Positions 1-7,352 are shown, counted from the first letter of the stretch. The stretch is 7,425 nucleotides of DNA from Microscillaceae bacterium (GCA_003449595.1 DMHB01000384.1:1-7425), one strand, 5' to 3'. The notes: generated by a model not told the origin, from the sequence alone. Made by a program: numbers and translations.

Positions 1-1308
1 ACTCTTTTTACTTTGAATAACCTTTGGATGCTGATTGCCACCATTTTAGTGTTTCTGATGCACTTAGGATTTGCCACCCTTGAGTCGGGTTTGGCACGGT
101 CGAAAAATACGGTGAATGTTTTATTCAAAAATGTGATGATTGTTTGCATAGGGTTGCTTTCTTATGCTTTTATTGGTTTCAACCTGATGTATCCGGGAAA
201 AGCCTTCGCCGGAATGTGGTTTGGGTTCAGTGGTTTTGGTATTGGCATCCCTATCGATGGCAATACGCCCAAATATAACCCTAACTATACTTATTGGACA
301 GATTTTATATTTCAAGCTATGTTTGCAGCCACTTGCGCCACCATTATTTCGGGGGCTGTGGCAGAACGTGTACGCTTAGAAAGCTTCTTGCTGTTTTCGA
401 TGGTTTATGTAAGTGTGGTGTATCCCATTGTTGGTATGTGGAAATGGGGTGGAGGCATTTTAGAATCGTTGCCCACAGCTTTTTATGATTTTGCAGGCTC
501 TAGCATTGTTCATTCGGTAGGTGGCTGGGGCGCTTTGGCTGGTATCATTTTGTTAGGCCCTCGAATTGGCAAATATGTGCAAGGAGAGGTAAAAGCCATA
601 GCGCCCCACAGTGTGCCAATGGCTACTTTAGGGGTATTTATGCTTTGGTTTGGCTGGTTTGGATTTAATGGAGGTTCGGTGTTGTCGGCCAACCCCGCCA
701 ACTTGTCGTTGGTATTTGTTACCACAGCCTTGGCAGCAGCAGCAGGAGCTTTAGGAGCATTCTTTTGTAGCTTCTTTATCTCGAAAAAATACGATTTGAT
801 GATGACCCTCAATGGCATTTTAGGCGGATTGGTGGGCATTACTGCCGGAGCAGACCAAATGGGTGTGCAAGCCGCCTGTCAAATTGGTTTGATAGCCGGT
901 GTATTGGTCGTGGTGGCATCCTATGCGATGGATAAATGGCAGTTGGACGATCCTGTGGGAGCAATTCCAGTCCATTTGGTATGTGGCATTTGGGGTACTT
1001 TAGCAGTAGCTTTTTGGGGAAATAAAGCAGGATGGGCACAGTTGCAAAGCCAACTCATTGGCATCGGGTTAATTGCTGTATTTACTTTTGGCAGTGCTTA
1101 TGCTTTATTCTGGATTATCAAAAGAACATTGGGCTTGCGTGTATCTGCTGCCGAAGAAATAGAAGGTTTAGACCTGCACGAACACGGTATGTCGGCTTAT
1201 GGAATTGAGGTGCCGGTTTCGGTTATTACGCCCAAAGCCACCCCACAGCCCCACTATGAGCAAGGTCAGGTGTATGGCCAAATAGGAGAAAGTAGTCCCG
1301 CTTTTTAA
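1..1308 (+). CDS. amt: Ammonium transporter, Amt/Mep/Rh family (5'-partial)
   Basis: Inner-membrane channel that recruits ammonium and conducts ammonia/ammonium into the cell for assimilation. Seen, numbering from the TTG at position 13 as residue 1: a hydrophobic protein with the Amt core. The phenylalanine gate matches F100 (FIFQAMF) and F218 (GWFGFN). The S1-site tryptophan region is WKWGGG (143-148), the structural Asp of YDFAG is D159, and the twin pore histidines are H167 (IVHSVGG) and H321 (VHLVCG). The cytoplasmic C-terminal signature GLRVSAAEEIEGLDLHEHG (374-392) is intact. About 35 further residues rich in Pro, Gln and Gly follow, longer than the E. coli AmtB tail. The frame stays open to base 1 (T-L-F-T before the TTG) and the protein begins directly in the first core helix, so I treat it as truncated by the window edge and not started at the TTG. 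No glnK/PII gene adjoins it downstream; the upstream side is unseen. It ends before a terminator. Family assignment is very secure. Confidence 0.95.
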   Translation, partial: TLFTLNNLWMLIATILVFLMHLGFATLESGLARSKNTVNVLFKNVMIVCIGLLSYAFIGFNLMYPGKAFAGMWFGFSGFGIGIPIDGNTPKYNPNYTYWTDFIFQAMFAATCATIISGAVAERVRLESFLLFSMVYVSVVYPIVGMWKWGGGILESLPTAFYDFAGSSIVHSVGGWGALAGIILLGPRIGKYVQGEVKAIAPHSVPMATLGVFMLWFGWFGFNGGSVLSANPANLSLVFVTTALAAAAGALGAFFCSFFISKKYDLMMTLNGILGGLVGITAGADQMGVQAACQIGLIAGVLVVVASYAMDKWQLDDPVGAIPVHLVCGIWGTLAVAFWGNKAGWAQLQSQLIGIGLIAVFTFGSAYALFWIIKRTLGLRVSAAEEIEGLDLHEHGMSAYGIEVPVSVITPKATPQPHYEQGQVYGQIGESSPAF

Positions 1309-1355
1309 AGATTATGTCAGGTAAGTTTTAGTTTTTTTTATTGTCTTGAAAATGC

Positions 1356-1390
1356 AAAAATGCAGGTTTTATTAAGCCTGCTTTTTTTTA
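1356..1390 (+). terminator. Rho-independent terminator after amt
   Basis: The arms GCAGGTTT (1362-1369) and AAGCCTGC (1374-1381) form an 8-bp stem with one T-G wobble and a 4-nt loop (TATT). A run of eight T follows at 1382-1389. An A-run at 1356-1360 lies before the stem, so the hairpin could also act on minus-strand transcripts. It lies about 50 bases past the amt stop and separates amt from lplA transcriptionally. Confidence 0.85.
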
Positions 1391-1432
1391 TTATACATTT
1401 ACTCAACGAAGGCGGGCGGTCTCTCAACTCTA

Positions 1433-1463
1433 TTTTTAAATCCGAAAATGGAAGTTAAATTTG
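1433..1463 (+). promoter_or_regulatory. Likely Bacteroidota-type promoter of lplA
   Basis: TAAATTTG at 1456-1463 matches the Bacteroidota -7 consensus TAnnTTTG exactly. A 19-base spacer separates it from TTTT at 1433-1436, which matches three of the four bases of the -33 element TTTG. Transcription would begin near 1468-1472, leaving a leader of about 27 nt before the ATG at 1498. The leader has no purine-rich Shine-Dalgarno, which is normal in this phylum. The match is short, so this is a prediction from motif and position. Confidence 0.45.
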
Positions 1464-1497
1464 GGAAAATATTCCTTTCATCATTGATTTAACCTTT

Positions 1498-2490
1498 ATG
1501 CTACTCATTGACAACCAAAATATACACGACCCCAAAATCAACTTAGCCCTTGAAGAATACGTGGTGCGTAATTTTAGTCCTGACCAAGATTATGTCCTTT
1601 TCTACATCAACAAACCCTCATTAATCATTGGCAAGCACCAGAACACGATCGAAGAAATCAATCAAGATTTTGTACACGAACACGACATCATTGTGGTAAG
1701 GCGTATATCGGGTGGGGGTACTGTTTACCACGATTTAGGAAACTTGAACTTTAGCTTTTTGACCAAATTCGACCCCTCGAAGGTTAATAATTTTGAACAA
1801 TTTACCCGCCCCATCGTGCAAGCATTGAAAGCCTTGGGGGTAGATGCCGAAGTAAACGGCAGGAATGATATTACCGTTGACGGAAGAAAAATTTCGGGAA
1901 ATGCCCAGTTTTCAACCACCAAGTCGATGTTTAGCCACGGCACTTTGTTGTTCAACTCGGAAATGAGCAAAATTTCGGGCGCGTTGAATGTAAAAGCTGA
2001 TAAAATTGAGTCGAAAGGCATCAAATCAGTGCGCAGCCGCGTGGCCAATATTATGGAGTTTTTGAAAGAACCTATCACGATGGATGTGTTCAAGCAGACA
2101 CTTCTCAAACATATTTTCGGCGATGCGTCGCAAGTGCCTACTTATCGCCTAAGCGAAGAACAATGGGCGGAAGTGTATAAGCTTTCAGAAGAAAAATACC
2201 AAACTTGGGAATGGAACTATGGCCGCTCGCCCGAGTTCAACATACAACGGGTCAAACGCTTCGATTTTGGCCTGATTGATGCCCGTGTCCACGTGAAAGA
2301 CGGCGTGTTGACCGCCATCAGGTTTTATGGTGATTTCTTAGGATTTGGAGATCTGCACGATATTGAAACCAAGCTTATTGGTCAACAATACCGCAACGAC
2401 CACTTGGTAAAAGCTTTGCTGGGCGTTGATTTAACCCATTATTTTGGCGCTATTGCTGTTCAAGATTTTATTGACTTTATATGTGATTAA
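1498..2490 (+). CDS. lplA: Lipoate-protein ligase A
   Basis: Cytoplasmic enzyme that activates free lipoate with ATP to lipoyl-AMP and transfers it to the conserved lysine of lipoyl domains (E2 subunits of 2-oxoacid dehydrogenases, GcvH). It is the scavenging route, alternative to LipB/LipA synthesis. Seen in 330 residues: the substrate-binding block RRISGGGTVYHDLGN (68-82); NGRNDITVDGRKISGNAQ (120-137) with K131 at the place of the catalytic lysine (K133 in E. coli LplA); and the hinge motif WEWNYGRSPEFN (237-248). The last residues from about 249 form the small C-terminal accessory domain. Length agrees with two-domain LplA (E. coli 338), so adenylation and transfer are probably both done by this one protein. 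The ATG at 1498 gives the usual N-terminus (MLLIDNQNIHDPKINLALEE) and lies about 27 nt past the predicted transcription start. The short frames downstream may be co-transcribed. Nothing appears broken. Confidence 0.96.
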   Translation: MLLIDNQNIHDPKINLALEEYVVRNFSPDQDYVLFYINKPSLIIGKHQNTIEEINQDFVHEHDIIVVRRISGGGTVYHDLGNLNFSFLTKFDPSKVNNFEQFTRPIVQALKALGVDAEVNGRNDITVDGRKISGNAQFSTTKSMFSHGTLLFNSEMSKISGALNVKADKIESKGIKSVRSRVANIMEFLKEPITMDVFKQTLLKHIFGDASQVPTYRLSEEQWAEVYKLSEEKYQTWEWNYGRSPEFNIQRVKRFDFGLIDARVHVKDGVLTAIRFYGDFLGFGDLHDIETKLIGQQYRNDHLVKALLGVDLTHYFGAIAVQDFIDFICD

Positions 2491-2535
2491 TGCCTCGTGA
2501 AGAGACTTTTTGCGTACCCTCTAAGTGTTTATAGT

Positions 2536-2724
2536 ATGGATGAATATACTCAGATTTGCAACAAATTGGCTGAACTATTGGCCTACCAAAATCAGATTCG
2601 GGAAATGAGCGAAGAAATTGCTCAAATCACGGTAACGCCCCCTGAAATAGACGAAGACAACGACACCATCAGTTGGGAAGAGGCCGTAAAGCACTCGGAA
2701 TCGAAAAAGCAACACTTCGAATAA
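2536..2724 (+). CDS. Small hypothetical acidic protein downstream of lplA
   Basis: I do not recognise this protein. From the ATG at 2536 it has 62 residues; a GTG at 2497 in the same frame would add 13 (MKRLFAYPLSVYS), starting 6 bases after the lplA stop. I prefer ATG because GTG starts are rare in this phylum, but neither has a Shine-Dalgarno. Seen: an N-terminal helix-like stretch (about 1-30, DEYTQICNKLAELLAYQNQI onward), an acidic linker (PPEIDEDNDTISWEEAV) and a charged end. The ISWEEAVKHSE tail resembles the ends of some small antitoxin-like proteins, but this is too weak to assign a function. It ends in TAA (2722-2724), and the same frame continues open for 62 more codons, so it may be the N-terminal half of a longer interrupted gene. 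Close spacing suggests co-transcription with lplA. Confidence 0.5.
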   Translation: MDEYTQICNKLAELLAYQNQIREMSEEIAQITVTPPEIDEDNDTISWEEAVKHSESKKQHFE

Positions 2725-2913
2725 TTGGAAAACCTCAAAGTGGGGCTTTCTAATCGTGAAGAAATGATCAAAATGAAGAAGAAAGAAATTGGCTCGATGT
2801 TGCCTATTGAAGATAAGTTTATCTTGTTCAAAGTAAACCTCAACGGCACTGAGCAACCGCTTCGGGTGGGTTATTTTTCTGACATCGATGAACTAAAAAT
2901 TGAGCGGGTATAA
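2725..2913 (+). CDS. Small hypothetical protein, or C-terminal half of the preceding interrupted gene
   Basis: Unrecognised. The frame opens directly after the TAA at 2722-2724, in the same phase as the preceding frame. It has no ATG until codon 14 (2764, leaving 49 residues); TTG at 2725 or GTG at 2740 would be the earlier choices, none with a clear ribosome site. Seen: a lysine-rich charged segment (EEMIKMKKKEIGSML) followed by alternating hydrophobic stretches that look like beta strands (DKFILFKVNLNG, PLRVGYFSDIDELKIERV). The C-terminal half reads like real protein. A strong terminator begins inside its last codons, which supports a gene end here. Two explanations fit: a downstream gene started by re-initiation at the preceding stop, or the tail of one gene cut by a nonsense mutation or a sequencing error. 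Function unknown. Confidence 0.45.
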   Translation: MENLKVGLSNREEMIKMKKKEIGSMLPIEDKFILFKVNLNGTEQPLRVGYFSDIDELKIERV

Positions 2914-2927
2914 TGACCCGCTTTTTT
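2903..2927 (+). terminator. Terminator hairpin between convergent genes, stop codon in loop
   Basis: A perfect 6-bp GC-rich stem pairs GCGGGT (2904-2909) with ACCCGC (2916-2921), extended by A2903-T2922, with the loop ATAATG. Six T follow (2922-2927). The TAA stop of the preceding frame (2911-2913) lies in the loop, so the coding end is built into the terminator. On the minus strand the hairpin is preceded by AAAAAA and followed by TCAATTTTTAG, so it may also end transcription of the convergent TPR-CHAT gene, whose stop is 43 bases beyond the T-run. That second role is inference. Confidence 0.88.
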
Positions 2928-2969
2928 GTTGATGCTATTTTCCTTAACGGTAATGAGATTAGCTATTTC

Positions 2970-5900
2970 CTAAATCCCATTCAACACAAAAGCCCCCCAA
3001 TAATAGGGATGGTTGTATTTGGCACGTAGTTTTTTCTGAGCCGCTTTAAAAGCTGCTCTTTTGTCCTTATTTTTCAGCCATTCTTCATAAAACAGATTCA
3101 TCAACTCTTGGGTGGCGGCATCATCCACCTTCCACAAGCTCATCAAAATAAGTCGTGCCCCGGCTATGCGGAGTGCCCTTTGCAGCCCATAGACCCCTTC
3201 GCCGCTTTGTACCTTGCCCAAGCCGGTTTCGCAAGCCGACAAAACCACCATCTCTGTATTATCCAAATTCAAATCCATTGCCTCGTAGGCTGTCAAAATA
3301 CCATCTTCTCGGGTCAAATCTTTGGTGCGTTCGTTTTGGGCAAAATAATCAGTAACTCCAGCCAAAACCAACCCCGAAAGCAGCATTGGATTAATTTTCT
3401 TCTCGTTAGAGGCTGCTTCCCCTAAGTTGGCTTTCATGGCCAATTCTAACTCTTGCATCGGAATAAAAAATCCGTGGGTAGCGATATGTAAAATGGTGGG
3501 ACTTTGTAAGCGCTTGATGACCTCTTCGGTAGCTAATTTTTCGAGGTACAACTGGGTGTCCCATTGTTCTTTGCTTAGCAATTTGTCAATTTCATTGACT
3601 TCTACACCGGTACCGGGCAATGGTTGAAATACAGCAGATTTTATCCAGCTGTCTTGTTGATCGCTCAAATCTACCGAAAGGGCAGTTTGTGCCTTCACTT
3701 GGATAGCAAAAGAAGGATTGCCTAACAGTACCGCCTTGGGTTGGTCGTCGGCAGAGGCCACAGGGTCGAGTAGTTCCTTGGTGTTGGTCAGCAATACAAT
3801 GTCAAACAGATCCACCAAATAGTCATTGCTATTGGGCATCCGCAAAGTATTGATATTGATTTGGGTGAATACGCCGTCGGGCGAAAAATAAATGCGCTTA
3901 TAAGACTTCAGCTTGCCTTGGAGTGGCTGCCAAAACTTTTCATACGAGTATTCATCCTCACGCTGGCTTCGGATAATGTTTTTATAGTAGTTGAGATAGC
4001 GTTTTTCTAACTCGGCTCCATTGGTAAAGACCACAAAATCAGGATGAGTGGTGGTTTCATTGGAAATAATCAATGCCACATAAATGACTGTATCTTGGCT
4101 TTGCTGTACCCGAATGATTTCGACGGCGGCTTCGTCGGGTTGTAATTTACTTTTTATATCCAGCCAATGCGTCGAACCACTTTGATAAGTAGATCCAAAA
4201 TCTTTCGAGAGGGTGGTCAGTTCTTTTTCCAATTGGTTGGCTTGTTGCACCAACACCTTGAGATCGTAGCCTTTTTTCCTCAATTCTATCTCACCCACGT
4301 TATAAAGTTTGGCTATTAGATCCCGTTGTTCTTGCCATTGTTGAAACTTTTCGATAAGGACTTGATTACCACTTTGCGCGATTCGGCGGCGAATTTTAGA
4401 AGTAGAACTAAGCAAAAGCCCTTTGGTAGCCAACAAAAGGTTATACGCATCGCCTAAAATATCTAACGATAGTCCTCCAACTACCTCACTTTGCGAAGCC
4501 ACATTGGCCACATACAGCATAAAATTGTTAAAAAACTGCCTGTTGGCTTCATAAAACTGCCTTTTTTCTTCTTCGGAGAGTGAGGCAAAGTTTTGTTCTA
4601 TTTGTTCCAAAACAATGTTGACCGCATCTTTATACAATAGTTCGGCTTTGTCGAATCGCTGCAACTTATTGTAAAGCGAGGCCAAGTTGTTGAGGGTGGC
4701 TGCATAGTTGGGATGGCTAACGCCCAAGGTATTTTTGAAAATATCGATGGTTTGCTCATACAATGGTTCGGCTTTGGCATCTTGGCCCTCATTTTCATAC
4801 AAAATGGCCAAGTTATTGAGCGAGGCAGCAAACCCGGGATGTGTTTCGCCCAATACTTGCCTTCTGATGTCCAAAGCTTGTTGGTAGAGGCTTTCGGCTT
4901 CGCTAAAGCGCCGCTGAGAAGAATAAAAGCTTGCCAGATTGTCCAATGAGTTGGCATAGGTGGGGTGGCCTTCGCCCAAGGTAGAGCGTCTGATTTCGAG
5001 GGCTTCCTGATACAAAGGCTCTACTTCGTCGTTGCGATTCAGCTTTTTGTATAAAAGCGCCAAGGCGTTGAGTGTATTGGCATATTCAGGGTGCTTGACA
5101 CCAACCGTTTTTTTAAAAATTTCTCTGGCGCTCACATAATTGGCCTCGGCTTCCTCGTAGCGACCCATAGCTTTGTAAAGATTGGCCAAGCGTGCCAACA
5201 TATAGGCATATTCCGAGTCTTCTTGCGCATTGCCTTGTTTTCGAATATTGAGCGATTGTTGCATTAGTTGCTCGGCTGCGGCAAATTTGCCTTGGGCTTC
5301 ATACAAAACCCCCAGATCGCTCAGGGTAACGGCATAATCGGGATGGGTTAGCCCCAAGGCTTTCTCGCGGATGTCTAATACCAACCGATAATAGGCTTCG
5401 GCCTCGTTGAATCGCCCCATAGATACATACAGGGCTGCAAAATTATTGAGCGTGGTGGCATATTCAGCAGCGTTTTCGCCAAAAGCTATTTTGCCCAATT
5501 TTTCAGCTTGACTGTAAAGCTGCTCGGCTTCGGCATAGCGGGCTGTGTTTTTATAAATACCTGCCAAATCGTTGAGCGCATATACATAGCTGGGGTCATT
5601 GTCGCCATAAAAGGCTTTGAATACTTGCAGGGCTTTTTCGTAAAGTGTTTGCGACTCGACAATGCGCGAGCGCTCATAGGCGATGCTGGCCAAGCTTATC
5701 AGGGTGCGGGCATATTCTTGCTGGTCGTTGTTAGGCTGCGACTCATATACCTCTTTGATTTGCTGGTAGTATGGCTCGGCAGCATCCAAGTTGCCTGCTT
5801 GTAAATACAAGTCGGCTAAATTATGTAAGGTTCTCAAATACCCCGGGTCGGTTTTCGATACCAAATTACCCCAAAGGTTGAGGGCTTCCACAAATCGGGC

Positions 5901-7307
5901 TTCTGCTTCTTTAACGTTGTTTTGTTTTTGGTATAGTTCGCCCAAAGCATTGACAACCGCAAAGTAGTTAGGATTATTGGTGTTGCCGGTTTCGGCTCGA
6001 TAGGCCAGTACTTGCTTGTATAAAGGCTCGGCGGCAGTATAATTATTTTCGGCTAAGTAAATATTGGCCATGTTGAACAGCGTATTAGCAATATCAGGAT
6101 GTTTCTCGGGGAGGCTTTGTTGTTGGATTTCCAAGGCTTTGGTGCCCAACTGGCGAGCCTTTTCAAAATTGCGCGACTGGTAGTAGAGCGTGCTCATATC
6201 GCTCAAAGTACGGGCATAGAGGTAGTTTTTCTCGCCCAATTTTTTTTGCCTGATGCCCAAGGCTTTTTGATAGAGTGTGTCGGCGGCAGTAAATTTCTTG
6301 GTTTGCACACAGTAGCCGGCAAAGTCGCTTAGGCTTTGGGCATAATCTAAATGATCGGCGCCTAACTCGCGTGAGCGGATGCCCAACGCTTTTTTGTATA
6401 GTTTTTCAGCTTCGGGATAGTTGGCTTGTTTTTCATTCAAAATGGCTAAACTATGCACGACTTGAGCATAGGCCAAGTCTTCGTCGCTGCCACTGATGCG
6501 GTTGAGTACCGCCAAAGCTTCTTGGGCTGCTTGCTTCGACTCATCGAACCGGCGCTGGGTATAATGCAATACAGCCGCCGAACAAAGCAACTGCACATAT
6601 TCATAATTTTCTGTCGCTTGGCTATCCCGATAAGCTTTCAGTAAATCTTGATAAATTGCTGAAGCCTCTGTAGTTCGTTGGGTATCTTGGTAAATCAACC
6701 CTAATTGGTATGTAATCGACCACGCCAAAGGGCCATTTTCGCTGCCTAAACCCGTTACTTGCGCGAGGTTTTGCAGACTTAAATTTTCGGCCTCGGCTAC
6801 CTTACCCATCAGTAAATACAATTTGGCAATGTTTTGATTGATAGCAATGAACAACAACGAGTTGGTTAGCTGCTGCTGTACCAATACCTCGATGGCTTCT
6901 TTGTATTGGGCTTCCGCGGTCAAGTAGTTGCCTTGTGCCTGAAACGAGGAAGCATAAGCGGCCATCGTCTTCGCTAAATCTTCAGGATTGGTTTTTAAGA
7001 AGCGACGACGCACCTCTATGGCTTGTTGATAATAAAGAGTAGCTCGATCGTACTGGCCGGCTGCTTGGTAAATTTTAGCCACATTGCTCAGGTAAATACC
7101 AAACTCTTGGCTCTCTAAACCCAACGTGTCGCCGGCCATAGGCATACTTAGCTCTGCATAATCGATGGCGCGTTGGTAGTCTTTTTGCTTGGCCGAAAAA
7201 ATGAGCTGTAGGTAGTATTCTTTAAATTGCGCCTGACATAGATGACTTTGGCCAAGTAGTAAAAGAAGTACGATTAAACTTTTGCAAAAAGACGGCTTAA
7301 AGTGCAT
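2970..7307 (-). CDS. Exported TPR-repeat protein with C-terminal CHAT (caspase-like) protease domain
   Basis: Large multidomain protein, 1445 residues from the ATG at 7307. Seen: a signal peptide (basic start MHFKPSFCK, then LIVLLLLLGQ, cleavage likely after CQA at 26); about 21 tetratricopeptide repeats (about 30-908) of the 42-residue kinesin-light-chain type, with YA..L..LA.LY......AE.LY..AL.I and LG..HP linkers; a helical connector (about 909-1050); and a CHAT domain (about 1060-1445). The caspase-type dyad is intact: H1278 in LHIATHGFF and C1359 in VVLSACETGLG, followed by the usual GEGVYGLQRALRIAGA and MSLWKVDDAAT motifs. CHAT domains are clan CD cysteine peptidases; in studied systems the TPRs sense or hold a partner and gate the protease. 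The substrate here is unknown. The signal peptide places it outside the cytoplasm, unlike cytoplasmic defence CHAT proteases. It appears monocistronic. Extension to a TTG at 7337 is possible, but it would put 10 residues ahead of a good signal peptide with no ATG, so I reject it. Confidence 0.93.
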   Translation of the reverse strand: MHFKPSFCKSLIVLLLLLGQSHLCQAQFKEYYLQLIFSAKQKDYQRAIDYAELSMPMAGDTLGLESQEFGIYLSNVAKIYQAAGQYDRATLYYQQAIEVRRRFLKTNPEDLAKTMAAYASSFQAQGNYLTAEAQYKEAIEVLVQQQLTNSLLFIAINQNIAKLYLLMGKVAEAENLSLQNLAQVTGLGSENGPLAWSITYQLGLIYQDTQRTTEASAIYQDLLKAYRDSQATENYEYVQLLCSAAVLHYTQRRFDESKQAAQEALAVLNRISGSDEDLAYAQVVHSLAILNEKQANYPEAEKLYKKALGIRSRELGADHLDYAQSLSDFAGYCVQTKKFTAADTLYQKALGIRQKKLGEKNYLYARTLSDMSTLYYQSRNFEKARQLGTKALEIQQQSLPEKHPDIANTLFNMANIYLAENNYTAAEPLYKQVLAYRAETGNTNNPNYFAVVNALGELYQKQNNVKEAEARFVEALNLWGNLVSKTDPGYLRTLHNLADLYLQAGNLDAAEPYYQQIKEVYESQPNNDQQEYARTLISLASIAYERSRIVESQTLYEKALQVFKAFYGDNDPSYVYALNDLAGIYKNTARYAEAEQLYSQAEKLGKIAFGENAAEYATTLNNFAALYVSMGRFNEAEAYYRLVLDIREKALGLTHPDYAVTLSDLGVLYEAQGKFAAAEQLMQQSLNIRKQGNAQEDSEYAYMLARLANLYKAMGRYEEAEANYVSAREIFKKTVGVKHPEYANTLNALALLYKKLNRNDEVEPLYQEALEIRRSTLGEGHPTYANSLDNLASFYSSQRRFSEAESLYQQALDIRRQVLGETHPGFAASLNNLAILYENEGQDAKAEPLYEQTIDIFKNTLGVSHPNYAATLNNLASLYNKLQRFDKAELLYKDAVNIVLEQIEQNFASLSEEEKRQFYEANRQFFNNFMLYVANVASQSEVVGGLSLDILGDAYNLLLATKGLLLSSTSKIRRRIAQSGNQVLIEKFQQWQEQRDLIAKLYNVGEIELRKKGYDLKVLVQQANQLEKELTTLSKDFGSTYQSGSTHWLDIKSKLQPDEAAVEIIRVQQSQDTVIYVALIISNETTTHPDFVVFTNGAELEKRYLNYYKNIIRSQREDEYSYEKFWQPLQGKLKSYKRIYFSPDGVFTQININTLRMPNSNDYLVDLFDIVLLTNTKELLDPVASADDQPKAVLLGNPSFAIQVKAQTALSVDLSDQQDSWIKSAVFQPLPGTGVEVNEIDKLLSKEQWDTQLYLEKLATEEVIKRLQSPTILHIATHGFFIPMQELELAMKANLGEAASNEKKINPMLLSGLVLAGVTDYFAQNERTKDLTREDGILTAYEAMDLNLDNTEMVVLSACETGLGKVQSGEGVYGLQRALRIAGARLILMSLWKVDDAATQELMNLFYEEWLKNKDKRAAFKAAQKKLRAKYNHPYYWGAFVLNGI
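4584..6473 (-). repeat. Coding tandem array: 15 TPR units with exact 126-bp period
   Basis: Within the TPR-CHAT gene, fifteen consecutive TPR units are spaced by exactly 42 codons with no insertion or deletion (residues 279-908 of the ATG-started protein). The aligned position before the YA..L motif recurs at 279, 321, 363 and so on to 867. The six or so units nearer the N-terminus are looser (41-43 residues) and more diverged. Sequence identity between units is modest, so this is an old protein-level array and not a recent DNA duplication. The last units (from about 741) are closest to the consensus, with LNNLA and LG..HP.YA. The array probably folds as one uninterrupted superhelix. Confidence 0.9.
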
Positions 7308-7344
7308 AAACTTATTTACAAAAAATAGTAAATACAAACCATAA

Positions 7345-7352
7345 CAAATTTA
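7345..7352 (-). promoter_or_regulatory. Likely -7 promoter element of the TPR-CHAT gene
   Basis: On the minus strand these bases read TAAATTTG, matching the Bacteroidota -7 consensus TAnnTTTG and identical to the element before lplA. Transcription would start near 7338, leaving a leader of about 30 nt before the ATG at 7307. No good TTTG lies at the proper -33 distance; the nearest TTTC sits only 14 bases upstream. A start here would leave little or no leader for the TTG at 7337, which supports the ATG at 7307 as start. Motif-based prediction only. Confidence 0.4.

Noticed and set aside
13..15. TTG as the start codon of amt
   Set aside because: The frame is open up to base 1, the residues before the TTG fit a continuing protein, and starting there would begin inside the first core membrane helix. 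The real start is most likely outside the window.
1314..1331. Five-codon frame ATG...TAG (MSGKF) after amt
   Set aside because: Too short to support, and it lies between the amt stop and its terminator with no sign of function.
2575..2856. Minus-strand frames opposite the two short genes (93 and 75 codons)
   Set aside because: They are very rich in Phe and Leu, as expected from reading the complement of Lys/Glu-rich coding DNA, and show no family features. The terminator orientation also supports the plus strand.
4598..4957. Many medium frames on either strand inside the TPR-CHAT gene
   Set aside because: They are alternative-frame shadows of the repeated TPR codons; their own periodicity follows the 126-bp array and none has a recognisable fold or start.
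7203..7307. Lipoprotein signal (SHLC) in the TPR-CHAT N-terminus
   Set aside because: Residues before the cysteine (S-H-L) do not fit a lipobox, which needs small residues at -1. Cleavage by signal peptidase I after CQA fits better.
2970..7307. Type III-E CRISPR (craspase) or gasdermin defence locus
   Set aside because: The TPR-CHAT architecture is shared, but there is no CRISPR array, Cas gene or gasdermin-like small gene in the window, and the protein is predicted to be exported.
7335..7337. TTG at 7337 as start of the TPR-CHAT gene (1455 residues)
   Set aside because: The ATG at 7307 begins a standard signal peptide. The TTG would coincide with the predicted transcription start and has no ribosome site.
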